Positions 21,216-33,484 of a stretch of DNA of 64,000 nt are shown in pieces. The notes under the pieces are model-generated. The model was not told where the DNA came from. It saw only the letters and a program-made list of their open reading frames with translations, and ran no database searches. This DNA comes from Cordylochernes scorpioides. Taxonomy: Eukaryota; Arthropoda; Arachnida; Pseudoscorpiones; Chernetidae. How positions within the stretch are numbered: position 1 is the first letter of the stretch; the number at the start of each line of letters is the position of its first letter. The stretch lies in NCBI GenBank assembly GCA_030710605.1, contig CP092874.1:17324062-17388061 (forward strand). Reading direction: 5' to 3'. The position numbers and the translations under genes are program-made.

Positions 21216-22709
21216 TGTATATATATTAATTAATTGTTACCACAGAGTGTGTGTAAGCTCACAGGAAAATGTGTTTCCCTTTTATATTTTGTTCTCTCTC
21301 TTGTAAATCAATAAATATAATGTTTTATTAATATTTTCTTGGAATCAGTTTCATTAATAATTCTAAGCAAAGTCAACAATTTCGAATACAGAGGTCGCGC
21401 CTGTAACTAGTTGTTGACAGTAAAGGTCAAATTTTGGTACTTAAAGTGCTGAACATCCCATTTCTCTATCTACCATGAATATCATGGCCTCTTGAACTAA
21501 GACATAAAGTTAGAGAAGACGGGTGTTGAATAATCTATAATGGCGTCTATTTCAACCAAGTAAATTAGGTTTTATGGTGGGTTGGTTTTCTAATTAGGCA
21601 CACACACATACCAGGCTGGCTGGCTGGCTATATAGCCTGGGGTAGATTTATGTATGTAATAAACTTGGAGGTATATTGTGTGTCACCTTTATACTCCCCT
21701 TGTGTTAATACAACGTCGTATGTAATTCACATTGCCAATTTATTTATTCTTTATATTGTTTTATCAACAATAATTACATAATCAATTCAAGTTGCATAAT
21801 CACATAATATGACCAAATATGCAAATGAAGTGTGGCGTTTTGGTAACAAAATTGTTACTGAAATGTCAAAAACTATTTATTTATTTGTATATTTGGTCTT
21901 ATTATCTTGTGTTACTTATCTATAAATTAATTGTACCATATATAAAGTTGCATACTCTATCAATCCTTTTTTTAAAGTGAATTTGTTCCCCCGCCGTGTT
22001 TTTATTTATCAGTAATATATAGTTGTTTAACGATGGTAGCTGAAATGATTATTTTTTCAATTTAAGAGCATTTTTAATAAAAGAGTTTCTCTCTTTGAAA
22101 TGTTTAAAATTATATATTTAATTTCTCTTTATTATTTTTCGAAATATTATTTCTACTTGTTAACTCACGATGTCAAAGCATTATATTAGCATTCTTTCTA
22201 ATTTAGATTTCCGATTTTTTTTTACTTTACATATTTCCTGACTAAAATTAAAGATATGCAAATTGGTACAGTTACATTATTTCCTGAATTTAGAAAATTT
22301 GCATATTATAAAGCTTCTACGTTGTTGTTAAGATTTTAAAAAATGATTACATGATTAGCGGGAAGAAAAATGAGAGTACGTTAAATGAAAGCTTTAAAAA
22401 TGTTTCGAACCTGCTTTTTTATGCAAATATATTTTCAGCTGTGTAAATATTATATATAAATTCTTACCACTTGTACTTCTTTGATGTATTTTACCTGTAG
22501 AAAACTTGCTCGAAAGTTTGTACAGCTGTATTTTTTTTTATAAATGGTAGAAACTTTTCTCCCGTTTTGTGATTTCTATTAACGAATAGGGAAATTACCA
22601 TCGTCTCGATTGTTCTTAACTCCTATAGTCCTGTATTGTAAATATATTTATAACAACGGTATTTCTAAAAAAGGTATTTTATCGTCAATAAAGCCATACC
22701 TGTATCATG
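21216..22709. other. AT-rich region, nothing recognised
   Basis: No gene, RNA or family member could be supported. Confidence 0.4.
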
Positions 22710-22719
22710 TATTAGAGCG

Positions 22720-22880
22720 CCATCTGTCATAAGAAATTTAAACTATTTTTGACCCGTATGTTTCTTTTTACAATAAAATAATTTTCTACTGCCCTTACTG
22801 CAATGATTAATTATTACAGTTTCTGACTCATCAGCGATGAACCCTCCCAGCGGTTTCGCCAGTTTATTAAACTATTAAAG
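22720..22880 (-). repeat. GCGAAACC/CTGATGAG family copy
   Basis: Inverted orientation: 'ctcatcagcgatgaaccctc' then CAGCGGTTTCGCCAGT near 22,850-22,865. The AGATGGCGC-like box is present inverted near 22,715 (GCGCCATCTGTC). Confidence 0.7.
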
Positions 22881-23149
22881 CCTAACATGAAGGCCTATTT
22901 GGTAAATGTTATATCACACCCGTTTTTGAAAAATCAGAACGTCCGATTAAAGAGTTTCAACGCAGCTTTTTTATAAGTCTATCGTAGAAATTCAACTTTT
23001 TAGGTAAGTATTTAGAATTTATTTGTCAATTTATGAAAGTTAATGGGTGAATTTTGATTTGTAATTAATTCTTAGTTAATCCACTTGAGACATGCTCTAG
23101 AACTTTGTTGACGCGGATGCAAATTTAATTATTACTTGAGTTTCTCTAC

Positions 23150-23445
23150 TCTTGAGCACGTTCTGGTCTCGCCGCCGTGCTTCTTCTATCCTTTAAGGGC
23201 ATAATGTCTGCCTCTCGTAAAGTACTATATCATTAGGGCAGGTATTTCGAAAACCTTTAATAATTCTAGCTGCACTTAGTTGTATCCTTCCCAGTGATTT
23301 TAGATTTGTTTCAGATGCTATACCATAGATTTGATATCCATATTCCAGGATAGGTCTAATTAGAGATGTGTAAGTTAATTTTAGTGTGGTTGCATCGACT
23401 CCCCACCTTACTTCCTGAAATATATTTCTATTGGTCCAGTTCTCT
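23150..23445 (-). pseudogene. LINE ORF2 fragment, Jockey/I-like
   Basis: On the minus strand a frame reads 'RWGVDATTLKLTYTSLIR' and 'LEYGYQIYGIASETNLKSL', then 'RIQLSAARIIKGFRNT'. This is the conserved stretch just after the reverse transcriptase domain of Jockey/I-type LINEs (W-G-x-D..L..L..S.I...L.YG...YG.AS). The following 'YERQTLCP' is broken by a frameshift and stop near the usual 'PL..RR' motif. About 95 codons remain; no 5' or 3' end was found. It would have copied LINE RNA at the nicked target; this copy cannot. Confidence 0.7.
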
Positions 23446-23526
23446 CTTCATACCGTTTTCTTCACATTCATATCTAGAACGTTTTATCCCGTTCTCTTCT
23501 TAATATACACTCGATTTGATCGTTTT

Positions 23527-23840
23527 TTATTAGTATCCCTAGTACACGTGGTACAGGACATGATAATCATGGTGGGTAGAAGTAGGCGACTGATTTTACT
23601 ATAAGTGCACCACATGTCTACATATGTGGAAAGCAGTTCGACTTTTGTACTTACAAATGTACCAGAACCTCCGTTTAGTTACTTGCACTCGCTGGTGGGG
23701 TTGGACTTTTACAAGAATCGAGGGGCATTGGAGCATATTTTTTTAATTAGAAAAAGGTGCCTAATACAGGATTCGATCTCGGGTTATAGTGGTCGAAATC
23801 CAACGGTTTAGATCACTCATCCACCGACCTCCTATATGAA
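23527..23840 (-). mobile_element. SINE-2, nearly full copy
   Basis: An inverted copy of the SINE at 30,530: 'ccctagtacacgtggtac', 'catgataatcatggt', 'gcaccacatgtctacat', 'cttgcactcgctggtgggg', then the tRNA-like head with an inverted B box near 23,775 ('gattcgatctcgggtt'). Confidence 0.75.
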
Positions 23841-24110
23841 AGATTGAAAGGTTTAAATCTCAAGCAGATATTTATAAAAAGTTGCATATACATATAGCCA
23901 GCATTTGACCCGGGATCGAATCCAGCATTGGGCACTATATACTTGTATATATATGTATATTTATATTCCACGAGGTGTATTTCAAATCTGAACGATTTAA
24001 GTTGATTTTATTTATTTCGTCAATGTCTTTATCAGTCAATATATTCTTCATGAAAAACGTGCGCTGCTTGTCAAATTATCGCGAATAGAAATATTTATTT
24101 TCATCAAAAT

Positions 24111-24774
24111 TACACTCATAGACAAAACTTAAGGAAGTTGTAACTTTTACCATGTATATCGGGACAATAACTCTGAAATATATTACAGTGACCTTTATTG
24201 AAGACACACGAGATAATCAAGTGTATATACACTCATGGACAAAACTTAAGGAAGTTGTACCTTTTAGCATGTATATCGGGATTCAGACAATAACTCTGAA
24301 AGATATTACAGTGACCTTTATTGAAGACACACGAGATAACCAAGTGTATATACACTCATGGACAAAACTTAAGGAAGTTGTACCTTTTAGCATGTATATT
24401 GAGACAATAACTCTGAAATATATTACAGTGACCTTTATTGAAGACACACGAGATAACCAAGTGTATATACACTCGTGGACAAAAGGAAGTTGTACCTTTT
24501 AGCATATATATCGGGATTCAGACAATAACTGAAAGATATTACAGTGACCTTTATTGAAGACATACGAGATAACCAAGTGTATATACACTCATGGACAAAA
24601 CTTAAGGAAGTTGTACCTTTTAGCATGTATATCGGGATTCAGATAATAACTCTGAAATATATTACAGTGACCTTTATTGAAGACATACGAGATAACCAAG
24701 TGTGAACAACCTCTGTCTCTTTCACTGAGGACATCAAAGACTTTCCACTTCCTCAAGTTTTGACCGCCAGTGTA
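24111..24774 (+). repeat. 117-bp family element, 5 units
   Basis: It starts TA|CACTCATAGACAAAACTTA and ends '..ttgaccgccagtg|ta' after the end block 'ctgaggacatcaaagac'. The interior holds about five units, some with a 6-bp extension (cgggattcagacaata). A complete TIR element with an amplified interior. Confidence 0.88.
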
Positions 24775-26360
24775 CGTCTCTTCGAAGCAAAAACGAAGTA
24801 ATCTTAAGTCTAAGGATATCATAAATGTTTACTTGGAATTTTGAAGGGAGGATATTGATCTATATAAATAAGGTCAACTCTCTCGTCAAAATAGATGTTA
24901 AAAATAGACTCCATTACGCGGTAGACACTTCTCAGTTTGTCAAAGCTGTTGTTATAGCTTTGTCACTGACCCAGATTCCGTTAATTTACGGAGTTGTTCA
25001 ATAGACGGTGTTTAGTTTTGACGTCAATTTCGACGGAAGAAGCGATCGTTATTTTTATGTTTCACGATATAGAGTTGGGGATATCGCACATGACTATATT
25101 TTGCAAAAACTTTCTTTTTTGATGGTAATTTGACAGCAAGCAATATGTGGAATGATAGCTACATAATAGTAGGGTGATTTATAGCTTTTATAAAATACTT
25201 CTATTTCAATAGATATACTTTATAAATTAACTTGAAAAAATAATATATACACAAAACATTAATACAAAGCAAAATATAACGACAATTGAAGAGGAGTGTC
25301 GTTATATTTTACTATTTTAATTCGAAGAGTTTAATTTAGTCCATATTATAAAGGAATATTTACTATTTTCAAAAATAGTTCTAAAATATAAAAGTCAAAA
25401 CTTCGACTAGAAATATTCATAGAGTGAGTATTCCCGGAGGAAACAGATGGTCACTGGTCAAAAGGTTTTAAAAGATATCGGAGAGCTATTGATTTGCTGA
25501 GGCAATATTTGCCAAACGACATTACTAGGGTTACTAAGTAAATACAGGGAGAGAGGAGTGTGTTTGGCGACTAGATTATAATTACTTAACCATTTTCTAC
25601 TCTGTTTTATTAACTATTTGCTTTGAATTAATTGAAGACAAAAGATTGTGATAGGAAATATAGCCAATGTCTATTTTTATTCTGTATCAATATGTAAATA
25701 AGGATAGAAATTGAAAGGAGAAATAGTAAATATGTAAATTAGTGAATTGTGTTTATATTATGGTTATCGATTATTTAATATTAGAATTATCTCAAATTTA
25801 ACAATTGTGATAAAGCGAGGTATTTTTCACCATAAATAACTTATTTCTACAGGACTTATGTACAGCAATGGTATATGTAAATGATATAAGAAGGCAATCA
25901 GAACTTAGGCCAGTTTAACCTATCAGAACGCTCTGGTATCGTATGGATGTTAGGTATATTTGTGTTTGTTTCATTAGTTGGTTGTAAATTCAAGCATGAT
26001 TTTAATGTCCTTTCCTTTCTTCTTTAAACTCTACTCAAACCTTGTAATTATTCAATTGTTTATATATGTCGTAATATAGTATTTAAGTTTAGTGTTGTTT
26101 CTTGACGTGAGCATCCCTTGTAGGGATATCACGTCTGATTTGATAATAAAGAAATAAATGGCAGTTTTATAAAGTAGGCTTTTATTAAGGAGAATACATT
26201 ATTAATTATAAGGCAATAACGAGCTATCTGTACACAAGAAATGAAATCATTAAAGCATCAATGTTTTTTTTTTCCAATAGAATTTCAAATCTTGTTCCTC
26301 TAAATGTAAAATTAAATCTATTCCTTAAACTTCAATATTAGAGTATAAAACATAGTATTG
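24775..26360. other. mostly unassigned region
   Basis: 24,860-25,040 has decayed matches to the foldback at 37,495 (TTTTGACGTCAATTTCGACGG). A short hairpin flanks 25,270-25,310. At 26,100-26,160 'gtagggatatcacg' followed by 'aataaagaaataaat' could be a retroelement 3' end. No gene supported. Confidence 0.4.
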
Positions 26361-26919
26361 TACACTCAGGAACAACACTTGAGGAATTGGGAGGTTTTTG
26401 ATGTCCTCAGTCGTCTGTTTTTTTTTTTTTTTTTTAAGGAGAAGAGGTTGTTCACACTAGGTTATCTGGTGTGTCTTCAATAAAGGTCACTGTAATATCT
26501 TTCAGAGTTATAATCCCGATATACATGCTGAAAGGTACAACTTTCTTAAGTTTTGTCCATGAGTATATATACACTTGGTTATCTCGTGTGTCTTCAATAA
26601 AGGTTAGTGTAATATCTTTCAGAGTTATTGTCCCGATATACATGCTAAACGGTACAATTTACTTAAGTTTTGTCCATGAGTGTATATACACTTGGTTATA
26701 TCGTGTGTATCTCAATAAAGGTCACTGTAATATCTTTCAGAGTTATTGTCCCGATATACATGCTAAAAGGTACAACTTCCTTAAGTTTTGTCCATGAGTG
26801 TATATACACTTGGTTATCTCGTGTGTCTTCAATAAAGGTCACTGTAATATCTTTCAGAGTTATTGTCCCGATATACATGTTAAAAGGTACAACTTCCTGA
26901 AGTTTTGTCCATGAGTGTA
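26361..26919 (-). repeat. 117-bp family element, about 4 units
   Basis: Bounded by TA|CACTCAGGAACAACACTTG on the left and CCATGAGTG|TA on the right. The T-rich end block lies at 26,400-26,450. Four units follow, none with coding meaning. Confidence 0.88.
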
Positions 26920-27038
26920 TAAAGCTATAATTTATACTTTTAAACGATATATTTTTTCAAATTTAGGTTGTAAATATCCACACAATTCTTGTACACTACC
27001 AAAACAGCTCTATAGTAAGAAATGGTTAATATTATATA

Positions 27039-27326
27039 TACACCTATCCCCCGATTTACACGGTAGATACGTTCCTGAGAAAAAGGTGTAAATCGGGGGA
27101 TAGGTGTACACAGAAATAAAAATAAAATGCATTGACAGGTTAAAATATGTAGTCAGCACATAAGCTCGGGATTCCTCGTGAGATGTGTACACAGCGCATG
27201 TGTTCAATCACAGTAGCATTTAGTATAGAGCGATAAAAAACAAAAACAAAAAACTTATTTGGAAAACCGTGTAAAAGCGAAAACGTGTAAAACAAGTACC
27301 GTGTAAATCGGGGGATTGGTGTGTAT
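27039..27326. mobile_element. TIR element (MITE), CCCCCGATTTACAC ends
   Basis: Inverted ends: TACACCTATCCCCCGATTTA on the left and AAATCGGGGGATTGGTGTG on the right, about 27 bp, next to TA. A second inverted copy of the end lies inside at 27,085-27,110, so the left part folds into a hairpin. Tc1/mariner-like by end sequence; no transposase. Confidence 0.7.
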
Positions 27327-27462
27327 ATATATATATAGCTGTCGAGAAGTGATTTTAACTTGAAACCTGGAACTTATAATTAAAATATAACTTATTGTCA
27401 AAAACCGTTATAACTATATTTAAGGATAATTATAATCTTTATAAGAAAATATATAAACAGGG

Positions 27463-27690
27463 TTTAAGAAAAAAGGCCTGATCGTGCAACTGAAAGTTCG
27501 GTATTAAGAAACGGTATTCGGCCAATTCTGGAATAATAAGTTGTATTAGCAACGATTAGTTAATATTTATTCCGGTAGATGGCGCAAACCATCAGCAACT
27601 TTCAGTTGCACGATCAGGAAATGCCTTTTTTTCTTAATTTATCTACCTGATCCAAGTACAAATTCACTTTTTTATGATTTTTCACATAAA
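27463..27690 (+). repeat. hammerhead-element family, partial hairpin copy
   Basis: 'cggccaattctggaataat', 'attccggtagatggcgca', 'agcaactttcagttgcacga' and 'taatttatctacctgat' match the element at 63,065-63,453. 'cctgatcgtgcaactgaaag' at the left is the inverse of the right part, so the copy folds back. The ribozyme segment itself is missing. Confidence 0.65.
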
Positions 27691-27809
27691 CAGGGTTTAT
27701 AAAAGACTGCAGTTAGAGATTTATAAACATCATTTCAATTAATATTTACTATTCATTTTATCATTAATACATTATGAAAATATTCAATAGATCTACTGTA
27801 TATAAACAA

Positions 27810-28169
27810 CTAGACGGGTGACCCGGGCTTCGCCCCGGGATTGACCTGTGTGCATATCTACCCGAGTGATATATATTTAGATAATATTTTTTTTATATAA
27901 TTGTTTGTTATTAGTATTATCTATTTGATTGCATCAGCATAATTTAATCTAATCTTTGATAGAGGGCGCTGTTCGTGAGCTAAGTAGAATAATTTGAATA
28001 TATAGTTTTAATAATTGATTTATATATTTTTAAAATTAGCCTATCATCTTCCCCGTATTTTTTTACCTATGTATGGAAATTTTGGTTTGAATTAGTGAAC
28101 TACTGCGAATTTGTATACCGGACATACAAACAAACAAACATACAAACATTGATTTTTATAAATAGAGAT
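27810..28169 (-). mobile_element. short non-autonomous Helitron
   Basis: CTAG at 27,810-27,813 next to a hairpin (CCCGGGCTTCGCCCCGGG), and a minus-strand 5' end of TCTCTATTTATAAAAATC. It is the inverted sister of the copy at 614-980. Confidence 0.78.
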
Positions 28170-28574
28170 ATACGTAGAACACCTAATAGCTTAGCCAGCC
28201 AGTTTAATCTCCTATATTGAATTGGTTTATTCGAAAGATAGAAAATACTGTCATGGAAATTTATCTGTGTAATACCTTTCGATAAATTTGTCGATATATT
28301 TATTACAAAAAAAAATGCTAAATAATTAAAAATTCGAGTCTTTTAAATCCTCTTAATTTAGATTCATAAAAAAAAAAGACACGATAATATAAAAACTATA
28401 TATTTTTGCTATTCTAATTAATTAATTCTTAATTAGTTTTATAAAACATAAAAGTAGACTTTCATCTCTATAAACAATCTCTATTTAAATAATTTAAACA
28501 TCAAACGAAATAAAGTAATTTTGTTCAGTCGACATATTTGCATATATCAATAGTGTATATGTAAATGAGTATAT

Positions 28575-29295
28575 ATATATGTTATGAATAATTTGTTGTT
28601 GTTGTTAGATAAAGGGTTGATAAGACAAAGGATCGATTAGATAAAGGGTTGAGGTGCAGTCGTGATAAAAAAAAAGATAATTATTTACCGTCAAGTAGCT
28701 TTTATTTTCCATTACTTGAGGAAATATTACACATTAGTTATTTTCACATTATATAGAATTTATAAAGTTAATCCTATATTAGTGATTTAAAAGGATAGAT
28801 ATGTTAACTACGCATATTTACAACAAAACTGAAAGTCTTTCTAAAAACGATGATAACAAAAGTAAAATTATCAATGAATAAAATAAAATATATATTTTTT
28901 AATATATAGAAATATTTTATGTATATGTAAATGAGTATATATATATATTATATAATCTAAAATACAATTATTTTATTTTTTAAAAACATATTTTATTTTC
29001 ATTTATTGACTATTATATATATTTGACCATAGATGCAAAAAACATACCACTTTTAATTATTATTGTTGTAAATATGTATATTTAACCCTACCTATCTTTT
29101 ATTCACGATTATAGAATTCATTTAATAAATTCTATATTCCTGTGATAAAAATAATTTTATGTATATTTTTACTTCAAGAGATTCAAAATAAAAATCTGCT
29201 TGAAAGGTAAATAATTATCTTTACTTTTCCACGACTGCACCTCTTTTCAACAATCAAACACACAAAAAAATTCTAATAATAATATATATATATAT
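28575..29295. repeat. repeat X, inverted pair
   Basis: 28,575-28,950 is repeat X inverted; 28,970-29,295 is a more diverged copy in forward orientation. Together they make a large imperfect palindrome, each half ending in the 'cacgactgcacc' or inverse block. Confidence 0.6.
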
Positions 29296-29940
29296 ATATA
29301 GTAAGAGAATTAAACTCCCTCCTCCAAATAGAGTAAAATCAATATATACGACTTAATTTAAACGTAAAATAAAGTTGGAAAGAAGAAAAAAAAACTATTT
29401 TTAACACAACATTGCCAAACTATTCAATATGAAACTGGTTAGAAAGACTAAAAATGTTAAATGAAAAGTGTAAAAATATTTAAGACACACGCGGCTTCGA
29501 AATTTTCTACAACTACTGGCAGGGTGCCAAAATATCTTAATGAGTTTTTTTTTTCCTCCTCCTTCTTCTTAAGTCTAAAGTATTATCTCCTTCATTTTAC
29601 GTGGAAATTTAAGACCGAAGTTTAGTAGTCCTGTGGAATGGGAAGTTTAAAAACCGCTAAGTGGTTTTATGCGATATGCAAATAAGGTTGATTCCCACTT
29701 TGTAAAACCGTCATGGTTCTACGTTAGTGGTACGTTGGTGTTTACTTAGGTTTTGTGGAATACGGGGGCAATCTTTTGGTATTTAATTATTCCTTATTTT
29801 CATATTAATATAATCTCTTTTTGAATGTAATTCTACTGTCATATAAGCTTATGTCCACATAGTTTTCTTGAAAACCATTTCTGAGATTCCATCCTTCAGT
29901 GCTGCGTATATAAGCAGAATCGTCCAATACAGTATTAGAG
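29296..29940. other. unassigned spacer
   Basis: Nothing recognised. Confidence 0.4.
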
Positions 29941-29954
29941 CTCTGAGAAGCGGT

Positions 29955-30095
29955 CTGGTGGAATTAAATTGGCGAAACCGCTGGGAGGGTTCACCACTTA
30001 TGAGCCAAGCCCTCCCAATATATTTTTTCATCGCAGTAAGGACAGTAGAAGTTTGTTTTATGTATAAAAGAAACATTCGTTCTTTTAAATCATTT
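29955..30095 (+). repeat. GCGAAACC/CTGATGAG family copy
   Basis: TTGGC at 29,969-29,973 pairs with GCCAA at 30,004-30,008, a compensated change from CTGGC/GCCAG elsewhere. GGGAGGG pairs with CCCTCCC. The second box reads CTTATGAG here. Confidence 0.75.
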
Positions 30096-30293
30096 TATTA
30101 TATAATCTCTTTTTATTATCAAAAGAAGAACAGAATTGTAAGGTGAAGGATTTCTTGCAGTGTTTTTTTATTAAATTTAATTAATAAGAGCTTTTTATAG
30201 CATTCCTGTCATTCAACAGAAATAAAAATATAAAAACGTATGATAGAATAAATTGTTAGGTATTTATAGCACAATTTAAATACAAGTTCTTCT

Positions 30294-30420
30294 AACGTGG
30301 TTGGCTTTTCTTGATTTATCAAGGAAATATGTTAACCAAATATATTATAGAATAACTTTAAATCAACGTTTAGTTTATTTTTATTCCACAAGATGGCGCT
30401 TTGCCATCTAAAATGATCAT
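30294..30420 (+). repeat. hammerhead-element family, starts at cleavage-side sequence
   Basis: It begins 'cgtggttggcttttcttga', the strand that follows the cleavage site in the ribozymes at 61,290 and 63,214. It then carries 'aatcaacgtttagttta' and 'aagatggcgctttgccatc'. The upstream half of the ribozyme is absent. Confidence 0.6.
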
Positions 30421-30431
30421 GATTTATACAT

Positions 30432-30505
30432 AGTCGATGGACAAGTAGGTAACACCCTCGATTCCCGACAGTCATGAACTGGGATTGAATCCCGCGTTAA
30501 CATTT
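30432..30505 (+). repeat. tRNA-like SINE head fragment
   Basis: 'agtaggtaacaccctcga' and 'ctgggattgaatcccgcg' have the A-box/B-box spacing of a tRNA-derived promoter, directly before the SINE-2 copy. Not a functional tRNA by eye. Confidence 0.4.
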
Positions 30506-30529
30506 TGTTTAATATGTGAATAACCTTCA

Positions 30530-30819
30530 GGGGGAGTTTGTGGAAGGCTGGTTAAACCGTTTGGTTTTCAACCACTACGACCCGAGTTCGATTCCCGCGT
30601 TGGACACTTTTTTTCTGATTCTGAAAGTCCAACCCCACCAGCGAGTGCAAGTAACCAAACGGGGCTCTGGCACATTTGTAAGAGCAAAGTCGAATTGCTT
30701 TTCACATGTGTAGATATGTGGTGCGCTTACAGTAAAAGCAGTCGCTAACTACCCACCATGATTATCATGGCCTGTACTACGTGTACTAGGGATAATTAAA
30801 AAAAATAATAATAATAATA
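30530..30819 (+). mobile_element. SINE-2, full length with target duplication
   Basis: 290 bp flanked by the perfect 11-bp duplication AATAACCTTCA (30,519-30,529 and 30,820-30,830). The 5' tRNA-like head includes 'ggctggttaaaccg' and a B box GAGTTCGATTCCC. The body has 'accccaccagcgagtgcaag' and CCATGATTATCATGG, and the tail is (AAT)n. It has no protein and would be mobilised by a LINE. Other copies: 20,704, 23,527, 38,350 and 38,675. Confidence 0.85.
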
Positions 30820-30830
30820 AATAACCTTCA

Positions 30831-31520
30831 CATTCATTGTAGCAAATATCATAAACTAGGTTCCTCTTGTTGAGCTGTACCTAGTAAAGTGAGTTTGGAA
30901 CCGAATGATCATGTTTCCTGTTAGGATATACCTTCTATATGTTTATATAATCAGGTTAGGTTAGATAAGTGTTAAGTCAGTATGTGTTAAGATTAGGTCA
31001 ATGTCAGATGAGACTTTATGTTATAGAATGTCCTTTAGCCTCCATATAACTGATGAGCCTAGTTTTCCACGTCAAGTTCCTTCCGTTAAATAATGCTCGA
31101 TACAAATATTTATATATATTTCTACTGTCATCATATATCATCGCAGAATAAGAGCTGTAGAAATATTTTTAATTATATATTTTTTTAAAAGAAAAGTAAC
31201 GGTAAAATATGTTTATAATTTATATCGATAGATGGCACTAATTTAATGATGATATAATAAAAAATACCATTCTCAATAAACCTTTCTTTATTAAAAGCTT
31301 AAAGCCGAGTGAGCTTTCGACCGAATAAACCATTCTTCAACTGGATTTTTGATGCAAATTTGAAATTATTCTCCCGCCTTTTTTTTTTGTTGCATATTGG
31401 GAACAAAAGATAAACAAAATATTTAAGCCTATATCTGTAGTTTACTCGAATACCATTTCTAAGATTCCACCCTTCAGTATTCCATATATAAGCAGAATCA
31501 ACCCAATACAGTATTAGATC
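30831..31520. other. diverged repeats
   Basis: 31,130-31,460 resembles 38,960-39,290: 'aatgatgatataa', 'ctttcgaccgaataaacca', 'attctcccgc'. The minus strand there reads 'gtcgaaagctc' after a GAA-containing stretch, a distant form of the Penelope-end motif. No gene. Confidence 0.45.
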
Positions 31521-31524
31521 TGGT

Positions 31525-31690
31525 AGATTAAATTGGTGAAAGTGCTGAAAGGTTTCACTATTGGTGAGCCAAATCCTTCTAATATATTTTTAATCGTAGT
31601 AAAAATAATAGAAGTTTGTTTTATGTTTTAAAAAAATATTCGTGTTTTAGTCTTCTCATTCCCTATAGATAGATAGCGCGTTAATGCTTT
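31525..31690 (+). repeat. GCGAAACC/CTGATGAG family, decayed copy
   Basis: 'ttggtgaaagtgctgaaagg' and 'attggtgagccaaatccttc' are recognisable; the distal part includes 'agatagcgcgttaatgc'. Confidence 0.55.
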
Positions 31691-31883
31691 ATATTTTAAA
31701 ATATCTTTTAATAGAAGTCTCAACGTCACTTCTTCCTCCTCAATCCGAACGTCCAACAATTATCTCACAAGGAACAAACAAATTTCTCCCCAAAACCCAA
31801 TCTCTTTTATCATTGTCTTGCTTTATGTTAATTTTGTTTATTAGAGAGAGAGAGATTGAAACTGATTTATTACAATGTACATA

Positions 31884-32811
31884 TCTACTTATATAATTGC
31901 CTTATTCTGAAGCTCACGGATAGAATGCGCGCCCATTGGCTGCCGCCGGCGAACACGTGTCCTCCCTGCCCCCCTCTAGAAAACCCTGTTATCAGCTGTG
32001 TGATACATACACCTGTCTATAGCGGCCACTCTAGACAACCCTGTTATCAGCTGTGTGATACATCCACCTGTCTATACAGACCACCCTGCCTATAGCGGTC
32101 ACCTTAGGCAACCCTGTTATCATTAGTGTGTTACATTCACCTGTCTATACAGACCACCCTGTCTATAGCGGACACTTTAGGCAACCCTGTAATCAGCAGT
32201 GTGTTACATCCACCTGTCTATACAGACCACCCTGTATATAGCGGCCATTCTAGAAAACCCTGTAATCAGCTGTGTGATACATACACCTGTCTATAGCGGC
32301 CACTCTAGACAACCCTGTTATCAGCTGTGTGATACATCCACCTGTCTATACAGACCACCCTGTCTATAGCGGTCACCTTAGGCAACCCTGTTATCATTAG
32401 TGTGTTACATTCACCTGTCTATACAGACCACCCTGTCTATAGCGGTCACCTTAGGCAACCCTGTTATCAGCAGTGTGATACATACACCTGTCTATACAGA
32501 CCACCCTGTCTATAGCGGCCACTCTAGACAACCCTGTTATCGGCTGTGTGATACATACACCTGTCTATACAGACCACCCTGTCTACAGCGGCCACTCTAG
32601 ACAACCCTGTTATCGGCTGTGTGATACATACACCTGTCTATACAGACCACCCTGCCTATAGCGGCCACTCTAGACAACCCTGTTATCGGCTGTGTGATAC
32701 ATACACCTGTCTATACAGACCACCCTGTCTATAGCGACCACCCAAGACAACGTTTTTAAAATATATTCGCACTCGGGTAAAACCCGGGCGTTGCCCGGGC
32801 CATTCGTCTAG
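31884..32811 (+). mobile_element. Helitron with internal 73-bp minisatellite
   Basis: It begins TCTACTTATATAATTGCC after A and ends CTAG at 32,808-32,811 before T. The terminal hairpin is CCCGGGCGTTGCCCGGG. Most of the interior is tandem repeat. Sister of the element at 50,655-56,691, which has only about one and a half repeat units. Confidence 0.82.
31975..32755 (+). repeat. 73-bp minisatellite inside Helitron
   Basis: About 11 copies of 'caaccctgttatcagctgtg', 'acacctgtctatacagacc', 'accctgtctatagcggcc'. Most spacings are 73-74 bp, but two units (from 31,985 and 32,260) are about 53 bp and lack the 'acagaccaccctgtctat' part, suggesting a duplicated block. Confidence 0.88.
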
Positions 32812-32934
32812 TAAGATTATATAAGGTTAAATACAAAATTGAATAAATGTGAATAAATAAGATTATATAATGATAAATAAATGAATAAATAGATAAAAAA
32901 AATAATTGATAAATATACATATATATAAAAATAT

Positions 32935-33180
32935 ATACAAGGTCTTCATTGGTTGCGTCCACCACGGAAAAGACTCCGCCACCGATGGACTGCGAGAGTT
33001 CTTTCCCACAGAGTTGGCAGGTCGATGTGATGGCTGGTGTTACCCAACTCAAGACCAAGATGGTACTTGTAGATGGTAGCTACACTTTTCATCGCCTCGG
33101 GATGGAGGCCGACGCCGAAGAGCCAGGCTTGCAGATCCAGGGGCACTTCGCAGGAGGCGAACACCTCCCGGAGCAGTGGG
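32935..33180 (-). repeat. GC-rich repeated segment, possible coding relic
   Basis: The minus strand reads 'VLSWVTPAITSTCQLCGKE' with a CxxC pair. An inverted relative at 33,855-33,995 reads 'VLSWVIPAITSTCPLCGKE' on the plus strand. Conserved amino acids suggest a relic of a coding sequence carried by a repeat. The family is not recognised. Confidence 0.4.
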
Positions 33181-33398
33181 TATATATATAAGATTATATA
33201 GGGTTATAATATAGAGAAAATATGTAAAATTAAATATTATTCTCTCTATCTCTTGGTCTTGAGGTGAATAACGCCCTTTTAAATTTAACTAAATATACAT
33301 ATAATATATACAATGTCGTCATTGGTGGCGCCCACAGACTCCGCCACTTGTGCACCGCAAGAGTTCTCTCTTCTGTATCGGCTTCCATTTAGAAGCAA

Positions 33399-33480
33399 CT
33401 AGCCGAATGACCCGGGCAACGCCCGTGTTTTACCCGATTGAATGTTTTTATTCAAATACTATTTGCTGCAATTATAAATT
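33399..33480 (-). mobile_element. Helitron 3' end
   Basis: CTAG at 33,399-33,402 and a hairpin (CCCGGGCAACGCCCG) in minus orientation. The 5' end was not found. Confidence 0.55.
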
Positions 33481-33484
33481 GGCG

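Noticed and set aside
29868..30146. 92-codon frame on plus and 75-codon frame on minus
   Set aside because: They run through a GCGAAACC/CTGATGAG repeat copy; no domain.
30945..30985. TTAGG-type telomere repeat ('aggttaggttag')
   Set aside because: Only two adjacent units; chance in this composition.
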